Source: Acanthosepion esculentum (Eukaryota > Mollusca > Cephalopoda > Sepiida > Sepiidae). Taken from it: a stretch of DNA of 64,000 nucleotides. Positions 1 through 8,300 of this stretch are shown here, one piece after another. Position numbers and translations under genes: made by a program. A model generated the notes under the pieces. The model was not told where the DNA came from and did no database searches. It saw only the letters and a program-made list of their open reading frames with translations. Positions within the stretch are counted from its first letter, which is position 1. Each line of letters opens with the position of its first letter. The DNA is taken from assembly GCA_964036315.1 (NCBI GenBank), contig OZ038509.1:23954152-24018151 (forward strand), read 5' to 3'.

Positions 1-505
1 ACCACGTGACAAAAAAAAATTAATATAAAAAACAAACAACGGGGGTTGGGGGCTGGAGGTTTCTTTCTTTGGAATTGGCGCTTAAACACGTGACAATTGT
101 TTTCGCCTTGTTTTAATGTTCTTGGTTCTTTCTTTTTTTATTCCACATTTTTCCTCGGGTACCGATTTGTTCTCCTGCAAGTTAAGCTATCCAAGGTTTT
201 TCCAAACGAGTACCACTATTTACATACATTACTATAAGATTAGCCTAAATCCACAAATTAATTAATTATATATATATATATATAAAATAAAAAAGTCTAT
301 AAAATATCGCACATTGCGTGCTTGTGCTAATAAAATAATGTTCGATATTACATAAGAGAGCTATAATTAATACAAATTTCCTCATCGATATCAATTTACA
401 GTACTACACCCACTTACACCCCCCCTAAATAAATGAACTGCTCCACTATCTTTACAGCACGGTAAAAACATCAATATTTCAATTATACAATTAACAGTTT
501 TCAAT
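1..505. other. AT-rich non-coding DNA
   Basis: No coding frame, RNA gene or recognisable element is visible. The stretch has short poly-A and pyrimidine runs and a short (TA)n tract near 264-285. It ends directly at the hammerhead-like motif. Confidence 0.6.
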
Positions 506-550
506 CAGCACCTGACGATTGCATCGTACTTGAAACTCAGAGTTGTGCTG
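506..550 (+). ncRNA. Hammerhead-ribozyme-like motif, copy 1 (type I layout)
   Basis: The catalytic-core signatures occur in order. CTGACGA (512-518) fits CUGANGA, and GAAAC (532-536) fits the second core strand. Stem I is a perfect 6 bp helix of CAGCAC (506-511) with GTGCTG (545-550). Stem III is a 3 bp helix of ACT (535-537) with AGT (541-543) closing a CAG loop. The predicted cleavage position is after T544 (a GUU-type site, weaker than GUC). Stem II is poor in this copy. A short stem III is known for hammerheads of Penelope-like elements and animal retrozymes. A (TA)n tract starts 10 bases downstream. Activity is not shown. Confidence 0.5.
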
Positions 551-556
551 CCGGCG

Positions 557-560
<4 letters not shown>

Positions 561-623
<63 letters not shown>
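561..623. repeat. (TA)n microsatellite
   Basis: An uninterrupted TA dinucleotide run of about 62 bases directly follows the conserved tail of the hammerhead-like motif. Confidence 0.95.
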
Positions 624-626
<3 letters not shown>

Positions 627-757
627 TTAAGGTATGATGCTATATCTATAGGTTAAAGTGTTCAATATCAGTGATAAAGTGTATGTAAATATAAAAGTGG
701 ACACTTAGATCAACAACGAGAGGCGACAGTCTGTTTCATGCTTGAACATAATCTGCA

Positions 758-760
<3 letters not shown>

Positions 761-810
<50 letters not shown>
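761..810. repeat. (TA)n microsatellite
   Basis: A TA dinucleotide run of about 50 bases ending in ACACAC. Confidence 0.95.
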
Positions 811-816
<6 letters not shown>

Positions 817-935
817 GTGAATGCAAATATAAAATGAAATACTTAGCGGATTGCTTTTATCTTCACACCTCAACTCCAAAGTTTTGCAAATGAGCCCATT
901 TATAATCGTTCAGTCCACTCGTCAGGAGATTTCAC

Positions 936-937
<2 letters not shown>

Positions 938-1009
<72 letters not shown>
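938..1009. repeat. Compound (CA)n(TA)n microsatellite
   Basis: A CA run of about 29 bases passes directly into a TA run of about 42 bases. A 62-codon reading frame crossing it is a by-product of the simple repeat. Confidence 0.95.
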
Positions 1010-1011
<2 letters not shown>

Positions 1012-1100
1012 AGAGAGAAACGTAGAGAGAAGAGAATAAAGAACAAGGAGACAGTTATCTCTGAAACTATATGTACGTAGAAGACAAAATGTTTTCTTAC

Positions 1101-1330
1101 CTTATGGCGTCCATGGTACCTGGTTCGAGATCTACTAGGACAGCCCGAGGAACATATCGGTTAGTCTGGGCCTCCTTAAAATAAACGTTAATTCTTTCCA
1201 GTTGCAGATCTTTAATCCCTTGGTATTTCCCAGCAAAGTTGATTCCATGTTCTTCGGATATAACTTCCCAGAACTTTGAGCCAATCTGGTTTCCACACTG
1301 ACCCGTCTGGACGTGAACAATTTCGCGCAT
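1101..1330 (-). CDS. Beta-tubulin, first coding exon (partial gene)
   Basis: Beta-tubulin pairs with alpha-tubulin as the microtubule subunit and binds GTP at its N-terminal domain. The exon opens with the MREI tetrapeptide used in beta-tubulin mRNA autoregulation, followed by the GQCGNQIG nucleotide-binding motif (residues 10-17), [10 protein letters not shown] and VDLEPGTMD. The start ATG (1328-1330) has A at -3. The frame runs 76 codons plus two bases to a donor, AAG|GTAAGA (exon end 1101, GT at 1099-1100), splitting the Arg77 codon. The introns after codons 19 and 56 seen in vertebrate genes are absent. The sequence is divergent ([29 protein letters not shown]), which suggests a specialised paralogue. 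The next exon is not in 1-1100, so the gene continues outside the window or is an orphan fragment. Confidence 0.88.
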
Positions 1331-1930
1331 TTTCCAGACAATTGGAAGAAAATCGAATTTTGTCCAAGGTACAAAAGAATTCGATTACTTCGATGACGTT
1401 TTCTTTTCTTTCTTTTTTTTTTTTTATCTCTGTTTATGGTATAAAATTCCCCTTTTTTCCCCTCCTAATGTCCGCAGAGTCTACTTTGACCTGTCTTTGG
1501 CTTTGAACCTATGTGAATCTTACCAATCACCTGTTGAACATCAAACAGTCAAGAACTACTCAAAGTGTTTATTCGAATGCATCTACCTGTTGTGTAGCAC
1601 AGACGTGAGTCAATACAATGAGAGGCAGTGTAAATCTGCTCCGCTCCTGTGCCTGAGTAGAGGGTCATTATTTTCCCTCATGTTCGAGCCCGGTCCCCCC
1701 CCCCACACACACACACTCAGTTGTTGTCCATTATGCAAGCCTCTTCCCCAAGACCTCAATTCTGCAAATTTCGTCATTGTTAGGAAGTCAGCATATCGCC
1801 TGCTAATGATAGCCGGTGACACACCAGGAAAAATCCCAGGCCGCAACACAGACAGTAATGATTAAGAACGAAGCATAAAGTAAGGTAGTGGTGGCAAATT
1901 AAGCTAGTCACTCTATCTCTTTATGCGCCT
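1331..1930. other. Non-coding flank upstream of the tubulin exon
   Basis: This lies 5' of the tubulin start on the minus strand. I see a T-rich run (about 1400-1425), a C run with CACACA (about 1696-1715), no further exon and no clear promoter element. Reading frames on both strands here have no recognisable domain. Confidence 0.5.
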
Positions 1931-1932
1931 TA

Positions 1933-2640
1933 TCATCTCAGGACGTAGGCGATCATGGCTCTCCACAATTTCCTGTCCGTTGCAGCTTTAAATAAATTCT
2001 TTTTCGTAATTTCTAAACCCCGTTCCGCCATCCATTTTCTAAAGCTCATCTAATATTTTACACGGTTTTCCTTTGCCCCACTTTCCCTCAATCCGCCTTG
2101 TGAGCATCGAATTTTCCAAGTCATCCTTCCTCATTACGTACCCCGTAAATTTGGAGATGTTATAAAAAATGTCAACCAAGCAAGTCCCCATTGACCTTCT
2201 AGTGATGGGGTCTTAAGGTAGTCAGCCTAAAAGTAGATTAAGTACCTTTGAAATATTTAACTGTTTCTTTTTTCTTCCACTTTTTAATACTACATCTGTT
2301 GACCAGTCAGGGTATAAAATAGGGGAGAAAGAAGATGCCCTCCCTCTCCGTGCTACGAGGGACATAAAGAAAAGAGCATTAAAAACGACCCACTGTACAG
2401 ATTATGTCACGAATTCTGCAACCAATTAGGATCGTAGGAGCGCTACATGTATTGCAGCCATTGCAGAAGTGTGTCATCTGCATATCTTATGTTGTTAAGA
2501 TTATGGCCGCCAATAACGAATCCTGGTAGGACTTGTAATTCTCTCAGAATCACCACAATGTATCGGCTGAATAAGTCTGTCCAAAAGACGCATCATTATC
2601 TCGCACTCCTTTCTAGGTTTCTATATTCCCTGAATTCATA
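1933..2640 (-). mobile_element. RTE-like LINE relic, reverse transcriptase and C-terminus
   Basis: On the minus strand, 2640 down to about 2430 reads like a LINE reverse transcriptase: DLFSRYIVVILREL, then FVIGGHNLNNIRYADDT, which holds the YADD catalytic motif. About 300 bases later, around 2160-1933, it resumes with the C-terminal pattern GYVMRKDDLENSMLTRRIEG and ends in DRKLWRAMIAYVLR plus a stop. Stops and frameshifts interrupt it throughout, so it is dead. The pieces match the RTE/craniofacial-development-like LINEs common in molluscs. The TTAGGG array abuts its upstream edge. Confidence 0.8.
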
Positions 2641-2646
2641 CTGTCA

Positions 2647-3668
2647 GGGTTAGGGTTAGGGCACGGTTAGGGTTGTGGTTAGGGCAGGTTTAGGGTTAGG
2701 GCAGGGTTAGGGTTAGGGCAGGGTTAGTGTTAGGGCAGGGTTAGGGTAGGGTTAGGGCAGGATAAGGGTTAGGGCAGGTTTAGGGTTCGGGCAGGTTTAG
2801 GGTTAGGGCAGGGTTAGGGTTAGGGTTAGGGCAGGGTTAGGGCAGGGTTAGTGTAAGGGTTAGGACAGAGTTAGGGTTAGGGCAGGGTTAGGGTTAGGGT
2901 TAGTGTTAGGGCAGGGTTAGGGTTAGGGTTAGGGCAGGGTTAGTGTTAGGGCAGGGTTAGGGTAGGGTTAGGGCAGGATTAGGGTTAGGGCAGGATTAGG
3001 GTTAGGGCAGGTTTAGGGTTAGGGTAGGGTTAGGGTTAGGGTTAGGGCAGGGTTAGGGCAGGATTAGGGTTAGGGCAGGATTAGGGTTAGGGCAGGTTTA
3101 GGGTTAGGGCAGGGTTAGGGTTAGGGTTAGGGCAGGGTTAGGGCTGTGTTAGTGTAAGTGTTAGGACAGGGTTAGGGTTAGGGCAGGGTTAGGGTTAGGG
3201 TTAGAGTAGGGTTAGGGTTAGGAGGGGTTTAGGGTTAGGGTTAGGTCAGGGTTAGGGCAGGGTTAGGGTTAGGTTAGGGTTAGGGTTAGTTTAGGGTTGG
3301 TGTTAGGGCAGCGTTATGGTTAGGGTTAGGGTTAGGGCAGGGTTATGGCTGGGTTAGGGTTAGGGCAGATTTAGAGTTAGGGTAGCGTTAGGGTTAGGGT
3401 AGGGTTAGGGTTAGGGTTAGGGCAGGTTTAGGGTTAGGGCAGAGTCAGGGTTAGGGCAGGTTTAGGGTTATAGTTAGGATAGGGTTAGGGTTAGGTCAGG
3501 GTTAAGGTTAAGGAAGGGTTAGGGTTAGGGCAGTGTTAGGGTAGGGTTATAGTTAGGGCAGGTTTAGGGTTAGGGCAGGGTTAGGGTTAGAGTTAGGGCA
3601 GGGTTAGGGTTAGGGCAGGGTTAGGGTTAGGGCAGGGTTATGGTTGTGCAGGGATAGGGTTAGGGTTT
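2647..3668. repeat. Interstitial telomere-like array (TTAGGG with CAGGG variants)
   Basis: About 1 kb of TTAGGG units is interspersed with CAGGG, often in the order TTAGGGTTAGGGCAGGG, with scattered point changes (TTAGTG, TTATGG, TTAGAG). TTAGGG is the usual metazoan and molluscan telomere unit. It is bounded by LINE sequence on one side and a short (TA)n on the other, so it is internal here and not a chromosome end. Confidence 0.95.
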
Positions 3669-3884
3669 ATATATATATACGTTACATATATACATCAATG
3701 GAAGCATAACAGATCATATGTCCATATTAATACACTCTATCTCTCCCATTGGCACTAATACAGGCTTCCAATCTCATATACACGAAAGGGCAAAGAGGAA
3801 AAATACTGTTCTACAATACTTTATTTCACACTACCTTCACCAATTTCAGCATGTGTCTTCTCACAGGATTTATTCAACTAACAT

Positions 3885-4270
3885 GAGGGTTGGTTGAAAA
3901 GTTCATAGGCTGACCAAGATTCTCTCATGGAATGTAACCAAATGAGGTTATTTTTCAACATAGTCCTCCTTGTGATCCACACACTTCTTCCATTGCTGTT
4001 GCAATACTTGTATTTCATTTGTGAAGAAGCTTTCAACTGTCAAAAAAGTCAACAACAACAGATATGACGTCATCATCACTACGATACCTGTTCCCAGCCA
4101 AGTGTTGGAGAACAGATGATAGTGTAATCAGGAGATTAGAGACGCTAATTAACCCGTTCAAAGCCACGGTCATGTACTGTGGCCACTGAAACCATAGACG
4201 TATGCTGAAGCATTGTCCTGATGAGACAAAACCCTTTTCATCAGTTTTTCTCGACTTTTGGCTTTGATAA
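3885..4270 (-). pseudogene. Mariner-like transposase relic (C-terminal half)
   Basis: The minus strand reads HQDNA-type residues around 4225 (as QDNASA, part of the mariner catalytic core). After a decayed stretch it ends with QQWKKCVDHKEDYVEK and a stop near 3945, the usual C-terminus of mariner transposases. Several stops and frameshifts lie between. Sequence near 3892-3915 (GGTTGGTTGAAAAGTTCATAGGC) resembles a mariner terminal region. The 5' half is not seen. Confidence 0.75.
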
Positions 4271-4560
4271 GTGTGGCATTCTTCAGATTAAATTTGTGAT
4301 TGAATTTGTTTCTATGTATGACTAAAACATTTTATAAATTGTTGTAAGATCCATTTTGTGTTCATAGATACATTTTATTAAATTTCTGCAAGTTTCCCCA
4401 ATGTATTTTGAGGAGAAACTGTGATAGTTTATTCTATATATACCTGCTTCAGAATTATTATTGCTCTGGTATTTTTGGTTCTGATCGTATACATAATAAT
4501 TTTGGATGTGGTTGGAATTATTTTGATATTTTTAAGATTGGATAAATTGTTTTGGATATC
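4271..4560. other. AT-rich DNA, no feature recognised
   Basis: A short hydrophobic reading frame begins at 4421 but carries no domain and runs into the downstream LINE relic. I consider it chance. Confidence 0.5.
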
Positions 4561-4569
4561 AGATGTTAA

Positions 4570-4965
4570 GGGGTTAATAAAGGAATGCGATATTTATGCT
4601 CAGAATGGTATTGGAAAGAGCAATACAAATGCAGATGAACGCGTAACTGTCTTTTATGGATTATGCAAAAGCATTTGACAAAGTATCTCACAATGAACTG
4701 TTGGAATTGATAGGTTAAGGTTAGGGTTAAGGTTCAACAATGAACTGTTGGAACTGATAGGTAATCTTGACATTTGGGGAAAATATTAGAATATTTCAGA
4801 ATCTATACTGATAGCAAACCTCCTTCATACAGATAGAAAATGAATTCAGTAAATATACAAAAATGGAAAAGAGTGAAAGATATGGATGGGTCTTCTTACC
4901 AGACTGACTCAACCTCTACACTGAGGCGATTCTGAAATCCGAAGTTGCATTGTTAAAGCGAAAGA
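4570..4965 (+). mobile_element. RTE-like LINE relic, reverse transcriptase core
   Basis: Read across frameshifts, the plus strand gives AIFMLRMVLERAIQMQ, then FMDYAKAFDKVSHNELLELI (motif A with the catalytic Asp), RIFQNLY, IENEFSKYTKMEK and LNLYTEAILK. These follow the normal order in RTE-like LINE reverse transcriptases. Multiple stops make it non-functional. It appears to be the same family as the minus-strand relic at 1933-2640 and the copy at 18925-19400. A telomere-like patch interrupts it at 4715-4735. Confidence 0.8.
4691..4765. repeat. Short telomere-like insertion flanked by a 24 bp duplication
   Basis: The LINE segment CAATGAACTGTTGGAATTGA occurs at 4691-4710 and again, with one change, at 4739-4758. 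Between the copies is TTAAGGTTAGGGTTAAGG (about 4715-4732), a TTAGGG-like patch found nowhere else in this LINE. Confidence 0.85.
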
Positions 4966-5065
4966 TTTCTTCAAAAATTCCCTGTATAATATAGGGACTA
5001 CTCCAGTATTGCAGTAGCCAGATATTTTTATTTAAATTTAAATTATGTAACGGTCAGTTTCTACG

Positions 5066-5110
5066 CAGCACCTGAAGATTGCGTTGTGCATGAAACTCCG
5101 ATTCGTGCTA
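5066..5110 (+). ncRNA. Hammerhead-ribozyme-like motif, copy 2
   Basis: Same 45-base layout as the copy at 506-550. The core has CTGAAGA (5072-5078) and GAAAC (5092-5096). Stem I pairs AGCAC (5067-5071) with GTGCT (5105-5109). Stem II pairs TGC with GCA around a GTTGT loop. Stem III is damaged by a mismatch, and the predicted cleavage base is C5104. It is followed within 25 bases by a short (TA)n. The two copies differ at many positions yet keep core spacing and stem I, which supports a shared structured origin. This copy may no longer be active. Confidence 0.42.
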
Positions 5111-5223
5111 CCGGTGAGGGATAATATATATATATGTTATGGGAACTTACCCATAATAGTAATGCAAAAAGTAATGGACTATCTCCTACATCATAAATAC
5201 TGCGCCTCAAGAGGAAGCAGTAG

Positions 5224-5514
5224 TGTGAGTCAGTCCTTTTTGGACGACTCGGTTAGACGGTCGAACTCTCTGCCTCTGAAGCAGAGGGGAACTCTCTGCC
5301 TCTGAAGCAGAGGGGAACTCTCTGCCTCTGGGTAGGGAGGAACCCGGACGAGGCTCCGCCGAAGGGTAGAGCCTCGTTCGGGGAGGTTGACCAACCCGAT
5401 CCCGTTTATACGGTTTCTACGGGCAATTTTTGCCCGAGCCTACGGGCTCGGTGAGCCCACATTAAACCGGCCTTGTGCCACATTCGACACACGTGGGCGT
5501 GTTGCTGAACATCG
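5224..5514 (+). repeat. Serial-hairpin cassette, copy A
   Basis: A GC-rich unit unlike its AT-rich surroundings. It contains consecutive inverted repeats: GAGTCAGTCC/GGACGACTC; CTCTGC/GCAGAG (a 27 bp subunit repeated about three times); CCCGGACGAGGCTC/GAGCCTCGTTCGGG, 14 bp with one G-T (5343-5382); CCGTTTATACGG; CCGAGCC/GGGCTCGG overlapping GGGCTC/GAGCCC; and CACACG/CGTGTT. Confidence 0.8.
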
Positions 5515-5754
5515 TGTGAGTCAGTCCTTTTTGGACGACTCGGCTAGACGGTCGAACTCTCTACCTCTGGGCAGTGAGAAACCCGGACGAGGATCTGCCG
5601 AAGGGCAGAGCCTCGTTCGGGGAGGTTGACAAACCCGATCCCGTTTATACGGGTTCTATGGGCATTTTTTGGCCGATCCTACGGGCTCTATGAGCCCACA
5701 TTAAACCGGCCTTGTGCCACATTCGACACACGTGGGCGTGTTGTTGAACATCGT
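5515..5754 (+). repeat. Serial-hairpin cassette, copy B
   Basis: Direct tandem copy of A without the 27 bp expansion (240 bp). The long stem is kept with one mismatch, CCCGTTTATACGGG is perfect, and the GGGCTC/GAGCCC hairpin is kept while its alternative partner is lost. It is followed by a repeated GTGAGTCAGTC border. Confidence 0.8.
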
Positions 5755-6020
5755 GTGAGTCAGTCACAGAGTGAGTGAGTCAGTCAGTCACAGACAGAGT
5801 CGTGTCAGACGATTACTGTAAGACATTGGAATAGTGATACTGGTCGAGACAACACAGTTCTGTCTAACCCAACCTGATTGTTATTACTAACACTTCTACT
5901 TCTTTTGTACATATTCTGTTTGTAATATATCTGTGTTATTCCATACCTGTGTTCGAGTTATTCTTCATTGGTTCTACCTTGGACCATCACCGTGGTACAA
6001 GGAACCTGGACCATAATTGA

Positions 6021-6170
6021 CACACGTGGGCGTGTTAATGAACATCGTGTGACTCAGTCCTTTTTGGACGACTCGGCTAGACGGTCGAACTCTCTGCCTC
6101 TGGACAGAGAGGAACCCGGACGAGGCTCCGCCGAAGGGCAGAACCTCGTTCGGGGAGGTTGACCCGATGA
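6021..6170 (+). repeat. Serial-hairpin cassette, copy C (truncated)
   Basis: Begins CACACGTGGGCGTGTT and carries the first three hairpins with small changes, then breaks off after GGTTGACCCGAT. It lies outside the predicted LTR end, so the cassette is not restricted to LTR U3 sequence. Confidence 0.75.
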
Positions 6171-6440
6171 TACGATTTTAAATTCTCCCAGTTTTAGGCA
6201 TTACATTGGTTAATATTTGTAATTTACTAATAGTTCGATTTACCTTGAATTATATTTTTATTTTTGTCTTTAATTTTTATTTTATTTTTATTTTATTTTA
6301 ATTATTTTTCTCTGGTTCTTTTAATAATACTTTATGATTAATATAACTTGTAAAACTTACCCACCTCAACAAATTTTTTTTTTATAGATGAGAAATTTAT
6401 TTATTGAAAAAAAAGTTTAAACAAAGTAACTATAAACAAA
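6171..6440. other. AT-rich spacer
   Basis: A/T-rich with runs of TTTTATTTTTA and no recognisable feature. It probably includes the 3' end of the minus-strand LINE that follows. Confidence 0.5.
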
Positions 6441-6465
6441 ATGTTGTTTTTTTGTTTGTTTTTTG

Positions 6466-7518
6466 CTATCCTCTGCCAGCCACAATGATAGAGAAATCAT
6501 TATATCGAACCATCGCAAGTGAGACACGCTCCAAAAGCCACTCCGTTTCGCGAGGCTCGTCCCTTAATCGAGACGCAATCGCGCCAATCCTCCGAAGGAA
6601 CGCCATCGAACGAGGGCCAATAACCCCTGAAGTCTCCACTGCCACAGGAGTAAAAAAAAATCTATCAGCAAGAAAAGAATATTTAACTATTTTTATTATC
6701 TCTGCGTCCCGGGCGACGGAGCCCGGCTCAACCGCGGACCTGATCAAATTACCGGCCGAAAATGTATCCGCACAGGTCGCATCCCAAATCAACGACTTAC
6801 CCATTTTAAAAGGGAAGATAGTAATGCCATCCGGCCGCTTTCCATCACCACGGTCGAGGCCTACGGGTTCGATTTGGGAAGGGAACCCAGCTGCATCCAA
6901 ACCTCTTTTGATGATGTCGTTAATTGCTGCATGCCGTGGAAAGCGGCCGGCACTACGACGACAAGAGAGAGGATGCAAACCAAACTCATCGATGGAGGCT
7001 CCACATCTGCATCTGTGACACTCACATAATTTGAGTCCAAGACGGATTGCGACTCCGACCCGAGTGCACTCATCATCTAGAAGCGTACCGGTAAATGAAG
7101 AGGGCACTGCGTTGAGCCAGGTGCCACTACTCGGTTGTGAAGCAGATAGTAGACAGGCGAGGCGAGGCTGATCCAGAGAGAGCCTCAAATTAGTAAAATT
7201 GGCCTCGCATTTTATTTTATCCCAGCTTTTTTGTTTTGATGTGTCTAGTGGGATAGAAAGTAATTCTTGGGTCCAGACGCTGCAAGCTTGTTCGAAAGAA
7301 CTACCCGAGAAACACTGAGACGATCCACTGAGTATCTCATCAATTAATTCGCGACTGGACGAAAGTGAAGAAAGATATGCTGGAAGGGCCAAATCTACCG
7401 CTGATCGAAGGCCCAGACCCCCGATATTCAAAGGGAGCTTTGCCTGCCTCCAGCCTGTGTCGTTGAAATTGACGTTGCAAATTAGCTCCGCGCATCTCTT
7501 AACTGTGATATCTATCAT
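6466..7518 (-). pseudogene. RLE-domain fragment of the retrotransposon
   Basis: The longest intact frame of the element (350 codons). Its first third follows the RT thumb. The CX2C...H...C cluster (about residues 165-185) precedes the PD...WDAT nuclease motif (about residues 215-240). Nucleases of this type nick the target to start target-primed reverse transcription. The start Met is incidental, because the frame continues from the RT frame at 7499-7981 through a frameshift near 7510. Confidence 0.7.
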
Positions 7519-8300
7519 TTAATAAATCCTGTTCTAGGTAGCAAGGGACACTTCGGAGAGTGTAGAGGAAACTCGGTAGCGAAAAACTGTTCTTCAAGAG
7601 GAAGAGGGCAGGATGTGCATCAATTAGTTGCAATTTCTCAGTCATTCTTGTTAGAATGACATGTTTAGTATCCAAACAATCTCGAATAGCCATTGGAAAG
7701 ACTGGAGAACCAAGAATGTGTAAATCCTCCATAGGTGTTATTTTTATATCCTCAAGGATGAGTCTGATATCCCGGATGGCACTCTCGAAATCATCTGCAC
7801 TATAATTCAAGTTTATTATCTCTGACTTGGACGAGTTCATCTCAAGTCCAAGCAGCGATAAAGCAGGAATAACTCGTCGGTCAGCAGCTACGGCCTCGAC
7901 AGATCCTCCCAGCGCTGCATCGTCAAGATACCATATATTGAAAGGAGAAGCGATGGAACGAGCTACCCCGTCAACAGCCATCGCAAATAGTAGCGGGCCA
8001 AGTGGATCACCCTGCTAGATTCCAGTAGCAGAAGAGATATTATCAGCGGAGGCGATCAACATACTTGGATGACTATACGAAAGATGAGCCAGTTTAAATA
8101 TGGAAGGAGTCCGTTGATGGCAAACTTCCAGGGCATGATCCATTCTGATGCTATCGAAAGCGTTTTTCATATCCAATTTTAATAAGATACTGGGGGAAAC
8201 AGGTGATGTATTCTCGAAAAATGATCTTGTGGCATGAACCGCGGCTTCACATCAGCCCGGTATGCCTACCCCGAGACGGACAGGTCGCAATTCATGCCCT
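7499..8300 (-). pseudogene. RT palm-domain fragment of the retrotransposon
   Basis: Contains motif A (KLDMKNAFDSI), motif B (GDPLGPLLFAMAVDG) and the YLDD catalytic motif C. A stop near 8018 interrupts the frame just before motif B. The order and spacing are normal for a non-LTR RT. It makes no active enzyme as it stands. Confidence 0.75.

Larger units (their letters stand above)
5135..5964 (+). mobile_element. Putative LTR carrying two hairpin cassettes
   Basis: It begins TGTTATGGGAACTTACCC and probably ends TTATTCTTCA, just before TTGGTTCTACC, a plausible primer-binding region. The 5' part and the part from about 5776 match a second copy at 61009-61235, which lacks the cassettes. No gag or pol follows, so this is a solo or gutted LTR. 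The end is judged from the CA and the following TGG only, so it is uncertain. Confidence 0.6.

Noticed and set aside
2647..3668. A true chromosome end
   Set aside because: The array has many variant units and unique DNA on both sides, so it is internal in this sequence.
4421..4678. 85-codon hydrophobic frame as a membrane protein
   Set aside because: Its second half reads out of frame through LINE reverse transcriptase motif A, so it is chance.
5387..5629. 80-codon frame in the hairpin cassette
   Set aside because: It is explained by repeated GC-rich DNA. The same peptide pieces recur because the DNA is repeated, and there is no conserved start.
6404..7018. 204-codon plus-strand frame
   Set aside because: It is the antisense shadow of the minus-strand retrotransposon C-terminus.
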